A stretch of 64,000 bases of DNA from the NCBI RefSeq assembly GCF_003150835.1, contig NZ_CP029479.1, positions 372,001-436,000 of the forward strand, read 5' to 3'. This DNA comes from Phenylobacterium parvum (GTDB taxonomy: Bacteria > Pseudomonadota > Alphaproteobacteria > Caulobacterales > Caulobacteraceae). This document shows positions 49,587 to 56,968 of this stretch, in pieces. A model generated the notes under the pieces. That model did no database searches and was not told the origin of the DNA. It worked only from the letters and a program-made list of their open reading frames with translations. Both the position numbers and the translations under genes were made by a program. Position 1 is the first letter of the stretch. The number at the start of each line of letters is the position of its first letter.

Positions 49587-51338
49587 ATGCTTCACAGGTT
49601 CGAGATGGCGTTGAGACGCGAGTTCAAGCCCGCCCTCCTTGCGGCCGCCCCCCTGGCGGGCGCCCTGCTGGTCATGGCGGCGGGGGCCATGCTCATCGCC
49701 TCCGGCGCCACGCCGTCGTCTCCGGAACGCTTCATGCGCCTGTCCCTGGCGCTTCCTTCGCCGGTGATCGAGATCAGCCACTTTGCTTCGAGCGTCCTCG
49801 GCCTTGTCCTGGTCATGCTTGCCTTCGGTCTCAGGGCGCGCCTGGACGCCGCCTGGGCGGCCAGCATCGCCGTCCTCTTCCTCACGGCGATCCTGTCCCT
49901 CTCCAAGGGCCTGATCTGGGAGGAGGGGCTGATCCTTGCGGCGATCGGGACCTTCCTGGCGCCCCTCCGCGCCGCCTTCCCCCGCAAGGCGGCCCTGTCG
50001 CAGATGGAGGTCTCGCCCGGCTGGCTCCTGTCGGCGGGCGCCGCCGTGGCGGGGGCGGGCCTGCTGGGCCTCTGGTTCTTCCGGCATGTCAGCTACGAGG
50101 ACCAGCCCTTCTGGAGCACCATGGTCGACGGCGACGTCGCCCGGTCCATCCGGGCCTGGGCCGGTGCGGCCCTGGCCTTCCTCGGATTCGGCGTCTGGCG
50201 GCTTGTCGCCACCGCGGCGACCCCGAGGGTGATCGGCGAGGACGACCCCGACTTCGAGCGCGTGCGCGCCATCCTGGCGGCCTCCGAATCGGCTGAACCC
50301 CTGTCCAACCTGGCCCTGTTCGGGGACAAGCGGTTCCTGTTCTCGGAGTCCGGGCGCAGCTTCATGATGTTCGGCGTCCGGGGCCGATCCTGGATCGCCC
50401 TGGGCGGCCCCGTCGGCCAGCGCGACGAGCGCCTGGAACTCCTCTGGCGCTTCCGGGAGATGGCCGACGCCCACGCCGCCCGGCCGGGCCTGTATGGGAT
50501 CGGGCCGGACGACCTGCAAGACGTCGTGGAGCTGGGCTTCTCCATCCAGAAGATCGGCGAATGTGCTCGCCTGCCGATCCAGGACTTCGCCTTCGAGGGA
50601 CAGACCCGGGCCAAGATCCGCCGGGCCTGGCGCCAGGTGCGCGATGGCGGCGCCGAGTTCGAGGTCATCCCCCCGGGCGGCATAGACGCTATCCTGCCGG
50701 AACTCGCCGCCATCTCCGAGGAGTGGCTGGCCCGCCAGTCCGGCGGCGACAAGTCCTTCGCCCTGGGCGGCTTCAATCCAAGTTACCTGAGGGAGTTCCC
50801 GGTGGCGGTCGCCCGTTGGGAAGGCCGCATCGTCGCCTTCGCCAACCTCTGGCCCACCGCCAGTCGCGACGCCTTCTCCATTGACCTGATGCGCTACAAC
50901 TGGGCGGCGCCCAAGCGCATCATGGACTTCCTCTTTGTCGAGCTGATCGGCTGGGGCCGGGAGCAGGGCTACGCCTATCTCGACTTCGGCAACGCCCCCC
51001 TGGCGGGGCTGGAGGACCGGCCGCTTGCGCCGGTCATGACCCGCGTCGGCCGCCTCATGTTCGACCTTGGCGAGGACGTCTACAACTTCCAGGGCGTGCG
51101 GAGCTACAAGGACAAGTTCCACCCTAACTGGGAGCCCCGCTACGCCGCCGCACCGGCCAAGTGGGCGATCGCCGTCCTCCTTGCAGACGTCAGTCTCCTG
51201 TCGTCTGGCGGGTTCGCCGGGCTCACGCGCCGCCCGAAGAAGTCCGAGGTTCCGGCGCCGAAGAAGGCCGAGCCCCCTGTCGAGCCCCTTGTGGCGGAGG
51301 CCCTAGCCGCCAGGGACCCCGCCCCTCGCACCGCCTGA
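49587..51338 (+). CDS. MprF-like phosphatidylglycerol aminoacyltransferase (DUF2156)
   Basis: A 583-residue membrane protein: about six N-terminal helices (to residue ~205) and a C-terminal DUF2156 / GNAT-like double acyltransferase domain (residues ~225-545) with LFGDKRFLFSESGRSFMMF, RSWIALGGPVG, DLMRYNWAAPKRIMDFLF, YLDFGNAPLAGL and YNFQGVRSYKDKF. It should transfer lysine or alanine from charged tRNA to phosphatidylglycerol, lowering the negative surface charge. It is shorter than full MprF (~850), lacking most of the flippase helices. A positively charged proline-rich tail (residues ~550-583) ends it. Upstream neighbours are divergent. Confidence 0.85.
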   Translation: MLHRFEMALRREFKPALLAAAPLAGALLVMAAGAMLIASGATPSSPERFMRLSLALPSPVIEISHFASSVLGLVLVMLAFGLRARLDAAWAASIAVLFLTAILSLSKGLIWEEGLILAAIGTFLAPLRAAFPRKAALSQMEVSPGWLLSAGAAVAGAGLLGLWFFRHVSYEDQPFWSTMVDGDVARSIRAWAGAALAFLGFGVWRLVATAATPRVIGEDDPDFERVRAILAASESAEPLSNLALFGDKRFLFSESGRSFMMFGVRGRSWIALGGPVGQRDERLELLWRFREMADAHAARPGLYGIGPDDLQDVVELGFSIQKIGECARLPIQDFAFEGQTRAKIRRAWRQVRDGGAEFEVIPPGGIDAILPELAAISEEWLARQSGGDKSFALGGFNPSYLREFPVAVARWEGRIVAFANLWPTASRDAFSIDLMRYNWAAPKRIMDFLFVELIGWGREQGYAYLDFGNAPLAGLEDRPLAPVMTRVGRLMFDLGEDVYNFQGVRSYKDKFHPNWEPRYAAAPAKWAIAVLLADVSLLSSGGFAGLTRRPKKSEVPAPKKAEPPVEPLVAEALAARDPAPRTA

Positions 51339-51551
51339 TCAGCGCCCCGGCGGTCCGGTGGTGACGCCGAAAAGATTCACCAGGTGGACCAGAAGGATCA
51401 GTGACGCCGTCGCCGCAGCGGCCATGAGCGGCCGCCAGGGGATCATCCGCGGTCCCTTCAGGAAGTCCGGAGGGCGGGCGCCGCGCCAGCCTGCAAACAC
51501 CGTGAGGCCGAGACTCGCCGCCAGGGCCGCCAGGGTGGTCGGTAGGTCCAT
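51339..51551 (-). CDS. Small two-helix membrane protein
   Basis: A 70-residue protein with two predicted membrane helices (residues ~5-20 and ~41-58) joined by a basic loop (RGARPPDFLKGPRMIPW). It seems to be a conserved Caulobacteraceae hypothetical, but I know no function. The ATG at 51551 follows GGAGATTC at good spacing; longer in-frame starts exist at 51596. It is convergent with the MprF-like gene (adjacent stops) and divergent from podJ, whose control region it shares. Confidence 0.6.
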   Translation of the reverse strand: MDLPTTLAALAASLGLTVFAGWRGARPPDFLKGPRMIPWRPLMAAAATASLILLVHLVNLFGVTTGPPGR

Positions 51552-51556
51552 TTGCC

Positions 51557-51693
51557 GAATCTCCAGGCCGCGGCAGGCGCCGCGACAACTATCCACAAGG
51601 TGTCGAGCGACGGGGCGCCCAACGCGTTAACCCCGCGTTTACACCCGAAAGCCGGCTCGGTAGACCAGACCGTGGCGATTGGGAGAGCGATTC
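51557..51693 (+). promoter_or_regulatory. podJ cell-cycle control region
   Basis: Between the small membrane gene and podJ lie: GANTC at 51557-51561 (GAATC) and 51689-51693 (GATTC), a DnaA-box-like CTATCCACA at 51589-51597 (one mismatch from TTATCCACA), and a CtrA-like TTAA-N7-TTTAC at 51627-51642 (one mismatch from TTAA-N7-TTAAC). In Caulobacter crescentus podJ is controlled by DnaA and GcrA and depends on GANTC methylation state, so this arrangement is probably functional. Confidence 0.6.
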
Positions 51694-51695
51694 GC

Positions 51696-54176
51696 ATGAC
51701 GGCAGGGGCGCCATGGAGCGTCAAGGGTATCGACCCCAGGGCCCGCGAAGTCGCCAAGGAGCTTGCCGCCAGGGCGGGCATGACCCTCGGCGAGTGGCTC
51801 AACCGGTCGATCCTTGAGGGCGAGGCGCCGCCGCCGGCCGCGGGTCCCGCGCCGCGCCGCCCGGCCGTGCCCGACCCCCGCGACCCGTTTGACCGGCCCG
51901 AGGACGAACTGCGCCGTCTGGCCATGGTGCTTGACCGACTGGCCGACCGCCTTGACGGCTCAGAGGCCCGCACGGGCGCAGCGATCTCCAGCCTGGAATC
52001 CACCGTCCGCGCCACCCTGGGCCGCCTCGAGCAGGCCGTCGCCGCGCCCCCGCGCCCCGAGCCTCGCCCCGAGTCTCGTCCCGAGCCCCGCCAGGAATCC
52101 AGGACTGACCGGTACGAAGGCGTGCTTCGGGCGCTGGAGGGAGCCCTCGGGCGCCTGGCCTCGCAGATGCAGGAGGGAGAGGCGCGCACACGCGACACCC
52201 TCCAGGATTTCCGTCTCCGCCTCGAGCGCGCGGAATCCCGCCCGGCGCCCCCGCCCTCCGGCGTCGACCAGATCGCCTTCCGGGTGGGCGAGATCCAGGA
52301 TCGCACCGCGGCGGCCATGAACACCCTTCGCGAGGCCTTTGACGGCCTCGACCAGCGGCTGGCCCATCTTGAGGCGTCGGCGGGCGAGGGGATCGAGGGT
52401 CGGCTGCGCGAGATGTCCTTCCGCCTGGGCGAGCGCCTCGACGCCGCCCGCGAGGAAATGTCCCGCGAGCTGTCCGAGACCTCGGGCCGGCGGATGTCCG
52501 AACTGGAACGGGCGCTCTCTGACCTTTCGGGCAAGGTGGCGAGGCTGGAGAGAGAGGCGTCGGGCCGCGCGCCCTCCTTGGCGCAGGCCCCGGCGCAGGA
52601 CGCCGACCGTCGCCCCGCCGAAGAGGCGGAACGCATCAGCGAGATCCTTCGCAGCCGGCTCTCCCGGGCCGATCCGGACCAGGCGGCCTCGATCGCCCGG
52701 CTCGGGGACGAGATCACACGGATCGGCGACCGGCTGGGTGTCCGCCCTGAACCCGTGGCCGCCTCGCCGGAAACGGGGGAACCGGGCCTTTCGGGCGCCG
52801 AGGGGATCGCCCTTCGGATCCGCCAGAGCGAAGACCGGACGGCCCGCCTCCTCGAAGAGGCCCGCCAGAGGCTCGACGCCCATTTCCCTCCGCTCACCGC
52901 GTCCGTGGCCCCGGCGGATGGGGATCGGGCGACGGCGGACGCGCGTCTCCTGTCCCTGTTTGACGACGAGGATGAACCGGCCTCGACAGCCGGTCCTGCG
53001 GAAGGGGCCCGCGACCCTGAGCCCAGGCGTTCTGACCTGGATGGCCGCGGCGAGGACTGGCCCCTGGATCTCCTGGCCGAAGCCCGGGCGGCCAACGCCC
53101 GCAGCGCCGCTAGTGGGCAGGATCGTGCCGACGAGGCGACGGATGAGCCTGAGGCGCCTTCCCTTCCGGGGTTTGACCTGTCCTCGTCCCGACCTGCGCC
53201 GCGACCCGCCCTGCGACCCCGTCGCTTCGCCGGCCGGGACGGCCTCACCTCCCTGGCCGTTCTCTGCATTTCCGTCTCTCTGGTGGGCTACGGCGTCCTG
53301 AGTCTCTTCGAGGGAACGCCGGGCGAGGCCCCTCCCGCGGGGACCTCCCCAGCAGCATCCGCCCGCACCCAGCCGGGCGTCCTGGCGGCGACGCCGGCCC
53401 CAGCCGTACGCGCCGCGGTGGTCCTTGCGCCGGCGCCCGCCTCGGCGGCTCCGCCCCCGGGAACGCCAGCCGCGTCGACGGCGGCGTCGCGGGCTGCGCC
53501 GGCGGGGCTCGAGTCCCGGTTCCGCCGGGCAAGCGACGACCTCAAGGCTGGCCGGCCCGGCGCCGCCGCCGAAATCCGCGCCCTGGCCGAGGGAGGATAC
53601 GCCCCGGCCATGCGGGTTCTTGCCGGCCTGGTCGAGCGGGGCGAGGCCGGCCAGGCCCGCGACCCTGGCCTTGCGCGATCCTGGCTTCGCCGCGCCGCCG
53701 AGTCCGGCGACCGGGTGTCCATGCACGCCTATAGCTACGACCTCATGAACGGAACCAACGGCCCCCGTGATCCTTCGGCCGCCGTGGGCTGGCTCCGCCG
53801 CGCGGCCGAGGCCGGCTTGGTGGACAGCCAGTTCAATCTCGGCGCCGTCTACGAGCGCGGCATGGGCGTGCCCCAGGACCTGCGCCAGGCCTTCATCTGG
53901 TACTCGCGCGCCGCGGATGGCGGGGATGGCGAGGCCCTTCGCCAGGTCGAGCGGCTGCGCCCCGTCCTCACGGCCTCGGCGTCGCGCTCGGTGGATGACG
54001 TGCGGATGGCCCAGAAAGCCCTGGGCCGGCTGGGATACTGGTCGGGACCGGTCGACGGGGACCTGACCCCCCAACTCCGGTCCGCCATCGAGGCCTACCA
54101 GAAGGACCAGAAGGCGCCCGCCACCGGTTTCCTTGACGACGCCACGCTCAAGCGCCTGGCCATGCTCGGCCGCTAG
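51696..54176 (+). CDS. podJ: Polar organelle development protein PodJ
   Basis: An 826-residue protein with the PodJ N-terminal signature WSVKGIDPRAREVAKELAA and MTLGEWLNRSI. Order: cytoplasmic N-terminal helix and long coiled coil (residues ~60-430), Pro/Asp/Glu-rich stretch (~430-510), one membrane helix (~517-538), a Pro/Ala-rich periplasmic linker, Sel1/TPR repeats (~622-765) and a C-terminal peptidoglycan-binding domain (~767-825). PodJ localises to the new cell pole and recruits factors for pili, holdfast and asymmetric division. It is shorter than the C. crescentus protein (~974), mainly in the coiled coil. ATG 51696 has GGGAGAGCG upstream. Confidence 0.9.
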   Translation: MTAGAPWSVKGIDPRAREVAKELAARAGMTLGEWLNRSILEGEAPPPAAGPAPRRPAVPDPRDPFDRPEDELRRLAMVLDRLADRLDGSEARTGAAISSLESTVRATLGRLEQAVAAPPRPEPRPESRPEPRQESRTDRYEGVLRALEGALGRLASQMQEGEARTRDTLQDFRLRLERAESRPAPPPSGVDQIAFRVGEIQDRTAAAMNTLREAFDGLDQRLAHLEASAGEGIEGRLREMSFRLGERLDAAREEMSRELSETSGRRMSELERALSDLSGKVARLEREASGRAPSLAQAPAQDADRRPAEEAERISEILRSRLSRADPDQAASIARLGDEITRIGDRLGVRPEPVAASPETGEPGLSGAEGIALRIRQSEDRTARLLEEARQRLDAHFPPLTASVAPADGDRATADARLLSLFDDEDEPASTAGPAEGARDPEPRRSDLDGRGEDWPLDLLAEARAANARSAASGQDRADEATDEPEAPSLPGFDLSSSRPAPRPALRPRRFAGRDGLTSLAVLCISVSLVGYGVLSLFEGTPGEAPPAGTSPAASARTQPGVLAATPAPAVRAAVVLAPAPASAAPPPGTPAASTAASRAAPAGLESRFRRASDDLKAGRPGAAAEIRALAEGGYAPAMRVLAGLVERGEAGQARDPGLARSWLRRAAESGDRVSMHAYSYDLMNGTNGPRDPSAAVGWLRRAAEAGLVDSQFNLGAVYERGMGVPQDLRQAFIWYSRAADGGDGEALRQVERLRPVLTASASRSVDDVRMAQKALGRLGYWSGPVDGDLTPQLRSAIEAYQKDQKAPATGFLDDATLKRLAMLGR

Positions 54177-54199
54177 GGCCACCGCGGAGGACGGGGACG

Positions 54200-55120
54200 C
54201 TGGACGTCTATCTCCCCATCGCCGAAGTCTCAGTCAACGCTCCCCTCCTGGTCGCCGCGGGCGCCCTCGTGGGTTTCATCTCGGGCATGTTCGGCATCGG
54301 GGGCGGCTTCCTGATGACCCCCCTTCTGGTCTTCCTCGGCGTGCCCGCCCCTGTCGCGGTCGCCAGCATGGCGGGACATGTGGCGGCTTCCTCGACCTCC
54401 AGCGTCCTGGCCTATTCCGCCAGCCGGGGAGTCGACTTCCGGATGGGCGCCGTCCTGGCCGCCGGCGGGGCGGTCGGGTCCCTGGCCGGGGTCGAGGTCT
54501 TCCGCTGGCTCCGCCTGGCCGGACAGGCCGACCTCGCCGTCGCCCTGGCCTATCTCGTTTTCCTGGGCGTGATCGGGACCCTGATGCTGTGGGAGTCCGT
54601 GGGCGCCCTGGCCCGCCGGCGACGGGGCGATGCCGACCCTGCGCCGGCCCAGAAGCGTCCGGCCCTGCTCTACGGACTGCCCCTGAAGATGCGGTTCCCG
54701 CGCTCGCGCCTCTACATCAGCGTGCTGCCGCCCCTCGCCCTTGGCGCCTTCGTGGGCCTGCTGTCGGCTGTGATGGGCGTCGGCGGCGGCTTCATCCTCG
54801 TCCCGGCCATGATCTACCTGCTGCGCATGCCTGCAGGCGTGGTGGTGGGGACCAGCCTGTTCCAGATCATCCTGACCACCTCCCTGACCACCCTGCTCCA
54901 GGCGGGGCGCAACCAGACCGTGGACATCGTGCTGACCTGCCTCCTCGTCCTCGGCGGCGTCATCGGCGCCCAGCTGGGCGCCCGGGCCTCGGCGCGCTTC
55001 CGGCCTGAGGCCCTCCGGGTCCTGCTGGCCCTGATCATCCTGGCCATAGGCCTCTCCATGGGCCTGCGCCTGGTGCTGACCCCGGCCGATCCCTTTGTCC
55101 TCCTTTCGGCGGAGGGCTGA
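54200..55120 (+). CDS. TauE/SafE-family anion exporter, probable CTG start
   Basis: A ~306-residue membrane protein of the sulfite exporter TauE/SafE family with about eight helices. The family repeats FISGMFGIGGGFLMTPLL (~25) and LLSAVMGVGGGFILVPAM (~175) are both present. The only canonical in-frame start (GTG 54269) would cut into the first helix and remove the conserved lead-in; CTG 54200 restores LDVYLPIAEVSVN plus a full first helix and sits nine bases after GGAGG (54186-54190). I therefore annotate the CTG start. It moves sulfite, taurine-derived or related anions. TIGR02186 and DUF3429 genes follow. Confidence 0.82.
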   Translation: MDVYLPIAEVSVNAPLLVAAGALVGFISGMFGIGGGFLMTPLLVFLGVPAPVAVASMAGHVAASSTSSVLAYSASRGVDFRMGAVLAAGGAVGSLAGVEVFRWLRLAGQADLAVALAYLVFLGVIGTLMLWESVGALARRRRGDADPAPAQKRPALLYGLPLKMRFPRSRLYISVLPPLALGAFVGLLSAVMGVGGGFILVPAMIYLLRMPAGVVVGTSLFQIILTTSLTTLLQAGRNQTVDIVLTCLLVLGGVIGAQLGARASARFRPEALRVLLALIILAIGLSMGLRLVLTPADPFVLLSAEG

Positions 55121-55122
55121 CC

Positions 55123-55809
55123 ATGGCCGACCTGCCGCCCGTCCAGCTCGCCGCCGACCTGACCAACGCGAACATCGAGGTCAACGCCGGCTATTCCGGC
55201 GCCAGCATCTCGGTCTTCGGCGCGGTCTTCGGGGCCTCAGGTACGCCTTCCGACGTCGTGGTCGTGGTCCGCGGGCCCGATCAACCCCTGTCCATCGCCC
55301 GGCGGGAACGGCGCGCCGGTCTCTGGCTCAATGGCGGCCCCCAGAAGGTCGAGGGCGCGCCGGGCTTCCATCTCACCGCCTCAAACCGGGACCTGGAGCG
55401 CATCGCAGGCCCCGGCGTCCTGCGGGCGGCGGGCGCCGGCCTCGGCAGCCTGCCGGTCTCCACGCCGGGCGGTGGGGATTTCACCCGCGCCGTCGTCCGC
55501 CTGAAGCAGGGAGAAGGCCTCTATGCCGAGGACCCTGCCGGGGTCGACTTCGTCGACCGGGGCCTCTTCCGCGCCCGCATCGAACTCCCCGTCTCGGCGC
55601 CGGTCGGACGCTACCGGGTCGACGTCATCCTGTTCCAGGGCGGCCAGGCCGTGACCCGCCGCAGCCGGGAGCTGACCATCGAGAAGGTTGGTATCGAGCG
55701 GCTCATCTCCGGTTTTGCCCACCAGCGTCCCTGGGCTTATGGTATGGTCTGCGTACTGATTGCGCTCGCCGCCGGCTGGGCGGCCTCCGCGGCCTTCAGG
55801 AGGGTGTGA
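55123..55809 (+). CDS. TIGR02186-family membrane-anchored protein
   Basis: A 228-residue protein matching TIGR02186: a beta-rich region (LTNANIEVNAGYSGASISVFG, VVVVVRGPDQ, GLWLNG) and one C-terminal membrane helix (residues ~205-225). Members usually start with a signal peptide and stand right after a TauE-type gene, as here (2 bases). This copy begins MADLPPVQLAADL with no hydrophobic leader, and the upstream stop leaves little room for one. Either export is unusual or the start is misplaced inside the preceding gene. Role unknown, but the linkage suggests it works with the transporter. Confidence 0.78.
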   Translation: MADLPPVQLAADLTNANIEVNAGYSGASISVFGAVFGASGTPSDVVVVVRGPDQPLSIARRERRAGLWLNGGPQKVEGAPGFHLTASNRDLERIAGPGVLRAAGAGLGSLPVSTPGGGDFTRAVVRLKQGEGLYAEDPAGVDFVDRGLFRARIELPVSAPVGRYRVDVILFQGGQAVTRRSRELTIEKVGIERLISGFAHQRPWAYGMVCVLIALAAGWAASAAFRRV

Positions 55810-56246
55810 TGCCCGTGGCCCCTGCACCGGTCTTGATCCTGGCCCTCTTCGGCCTGGCTGGCTTTCCGCTGGCGGCGGGTACCTACGCCTTCGGGCCGGC
55901 TGACCTGCGATTCATGGCCATCCACATTCTCCTGACCTGGTCCGCCGTGGTCCTGGGGTTCCTGGGGGGCATCCGCTGGAGCCAGGAGTCCACGCGGGAT
56001 CCGCCACGCTTCCTCAGGCTCGCCGGCGCCATGCTGCCGCCCCTGGCGGGCGGCGGGCTGCTGCTGGCGCGGGACTACCTGGCCGCCGACTGGATCATCG
56101 GCGGCTTCATCGCCGCCTACCTCGCCGCCTGGCTGTTCGACCGGGCGCCGGAGACCCTGTCGCGCTATCCCGCCCTGATGACCCTCCTGACCTTCTCCGC
56201 CTGCGTCTCCCTGGCCCTGGCCCTCGAGAAGGCCCTGCGCATCTAG
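55809..56246 (+). CDS. DUF3429-family integral membrane protein
   Basis: A 145-residue protein with about four or five membrane helices and the DUF3429 pattern (LGFLGGIRWSQE, residues ~47-58). ATG 55809 overlaps the TIGR02186 stop (TGATG). It completes a co-transcribed trio with the TauE-like exporter. The stop at 56246 overlaps the 3' end of the convergent pdeM gene by four bases. No function is known to me. Confidence 0.8.
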   Translation: MPVAPAPVLILALFGLAGFPLAAGTYAFGPADLRFMAIHILLTWSAVVLGFLGGIRWSQESTRDPPRFLRLAGAMLPPLAGGGLLLARDYLAADWIIGGFIAAYLAAWLFDRAPETLSRYPALMTLLTFSACVSLALALEKALRI

Positions 56247-56968
56247 CTCCGGTCCGGCCGCAGCGACCGGGCGCCGGCCGCGTGGACCCGGCTATCCCCC
56301 AGGGCCGCCACGATGGGCGGCCGAGCAAACAGGCCCGCAAAGGCGGGGTCCAGGACGTTCAGGCCTCCGGTGAAGGCCCCGTAGGCGGGCAGGACGGCCC
56401 GCTCGCCATCCGTCACCAAGCAACGGCGCCGGACCGCGCCCCTGAGCGTGGCGATGCGGGCGCAGGGGTGCAGGTGCCCCGCAATCTCGCCGGGCGCCGT
56501 TCCCGGGTGCGGCTCATGACGCAGGACCAGGTCGCCAAGGCGGACCTCGTCCGCCGCCTCGCCGGGAAGGTCTGCGTCGGGCTCCGGATCGTGATTGCCC
56601 GTGATCCAGACCAGGCTGGCGGACTGCGCCAGGGCCTCAAGCGCATCGCGGTCGGGGTCGGACATCCGCCGCGACGCCTCCCGGTCGTGGAAGGCGTCGC
56701 CCAGGAACAGGATCTGGCGCGGCGACTCCGCCAGCACGTCGAGGGCCAGGCGGCGCAGGGTCTCGCGGGTGTCGAGGGGCGGCAGGAGCTGGCCCCGACG
56801 GGCGAAGGCCGAGCCCTTCTCCAGGTGCAGGTCGGCGACGACCAGGACGGCGCGCGCAGTCAGCAACAGGGCGCCGGAGGGCAGGAGGCGCGTCGCCTCG
56901 CCCGCCAGGGTCAGGTCCATGGCCCCGCCTTCGGCCGCCCGCAGGCCCAGGATCTGTGCCGGGCTCAT
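56243..56968 (-). CDS. pdeM: Ligase-associated DNA damage response endonuclease PdeM
   Basis: A 241-residue metallophosphoesterase. All metal motifs are present: VVADLHLEKGSAF (~43-55), LGDAFHD (~89-95), WITGNHDP (~120-127) and GHLHP (~163-167). In the ligase-associated repair set it acts with a DNA ligase, an exonuclease and a DEXH helicase. Here only the helicase partner is present; the start ATG 56968 overlaps its stop (ATGA). An internal ATG at 56920 would also keep the catalytic domain. Confidence 0.88.
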   Translation of the reverse strand: MSPAQILGLRAAEGGAMDLTLAGEATRLLPSGALLLTARAVLVVADLHLEKGSAFARRGQLLPPLDTRETLRRLALDVLAESPRQILFLGDAFHDREASRRMSDPDRDALEALAQSASLVWITGNHDPEPDADLPGEAADEVRLGDLVLRHEPHPGTAPGEIAGHLHPCARIATLRGAVRRRCLVTDGERAVLPAYGAFTGGLNVLDPAFAGLFARPPIVAALGDSRVHAAGARSLRPDRS

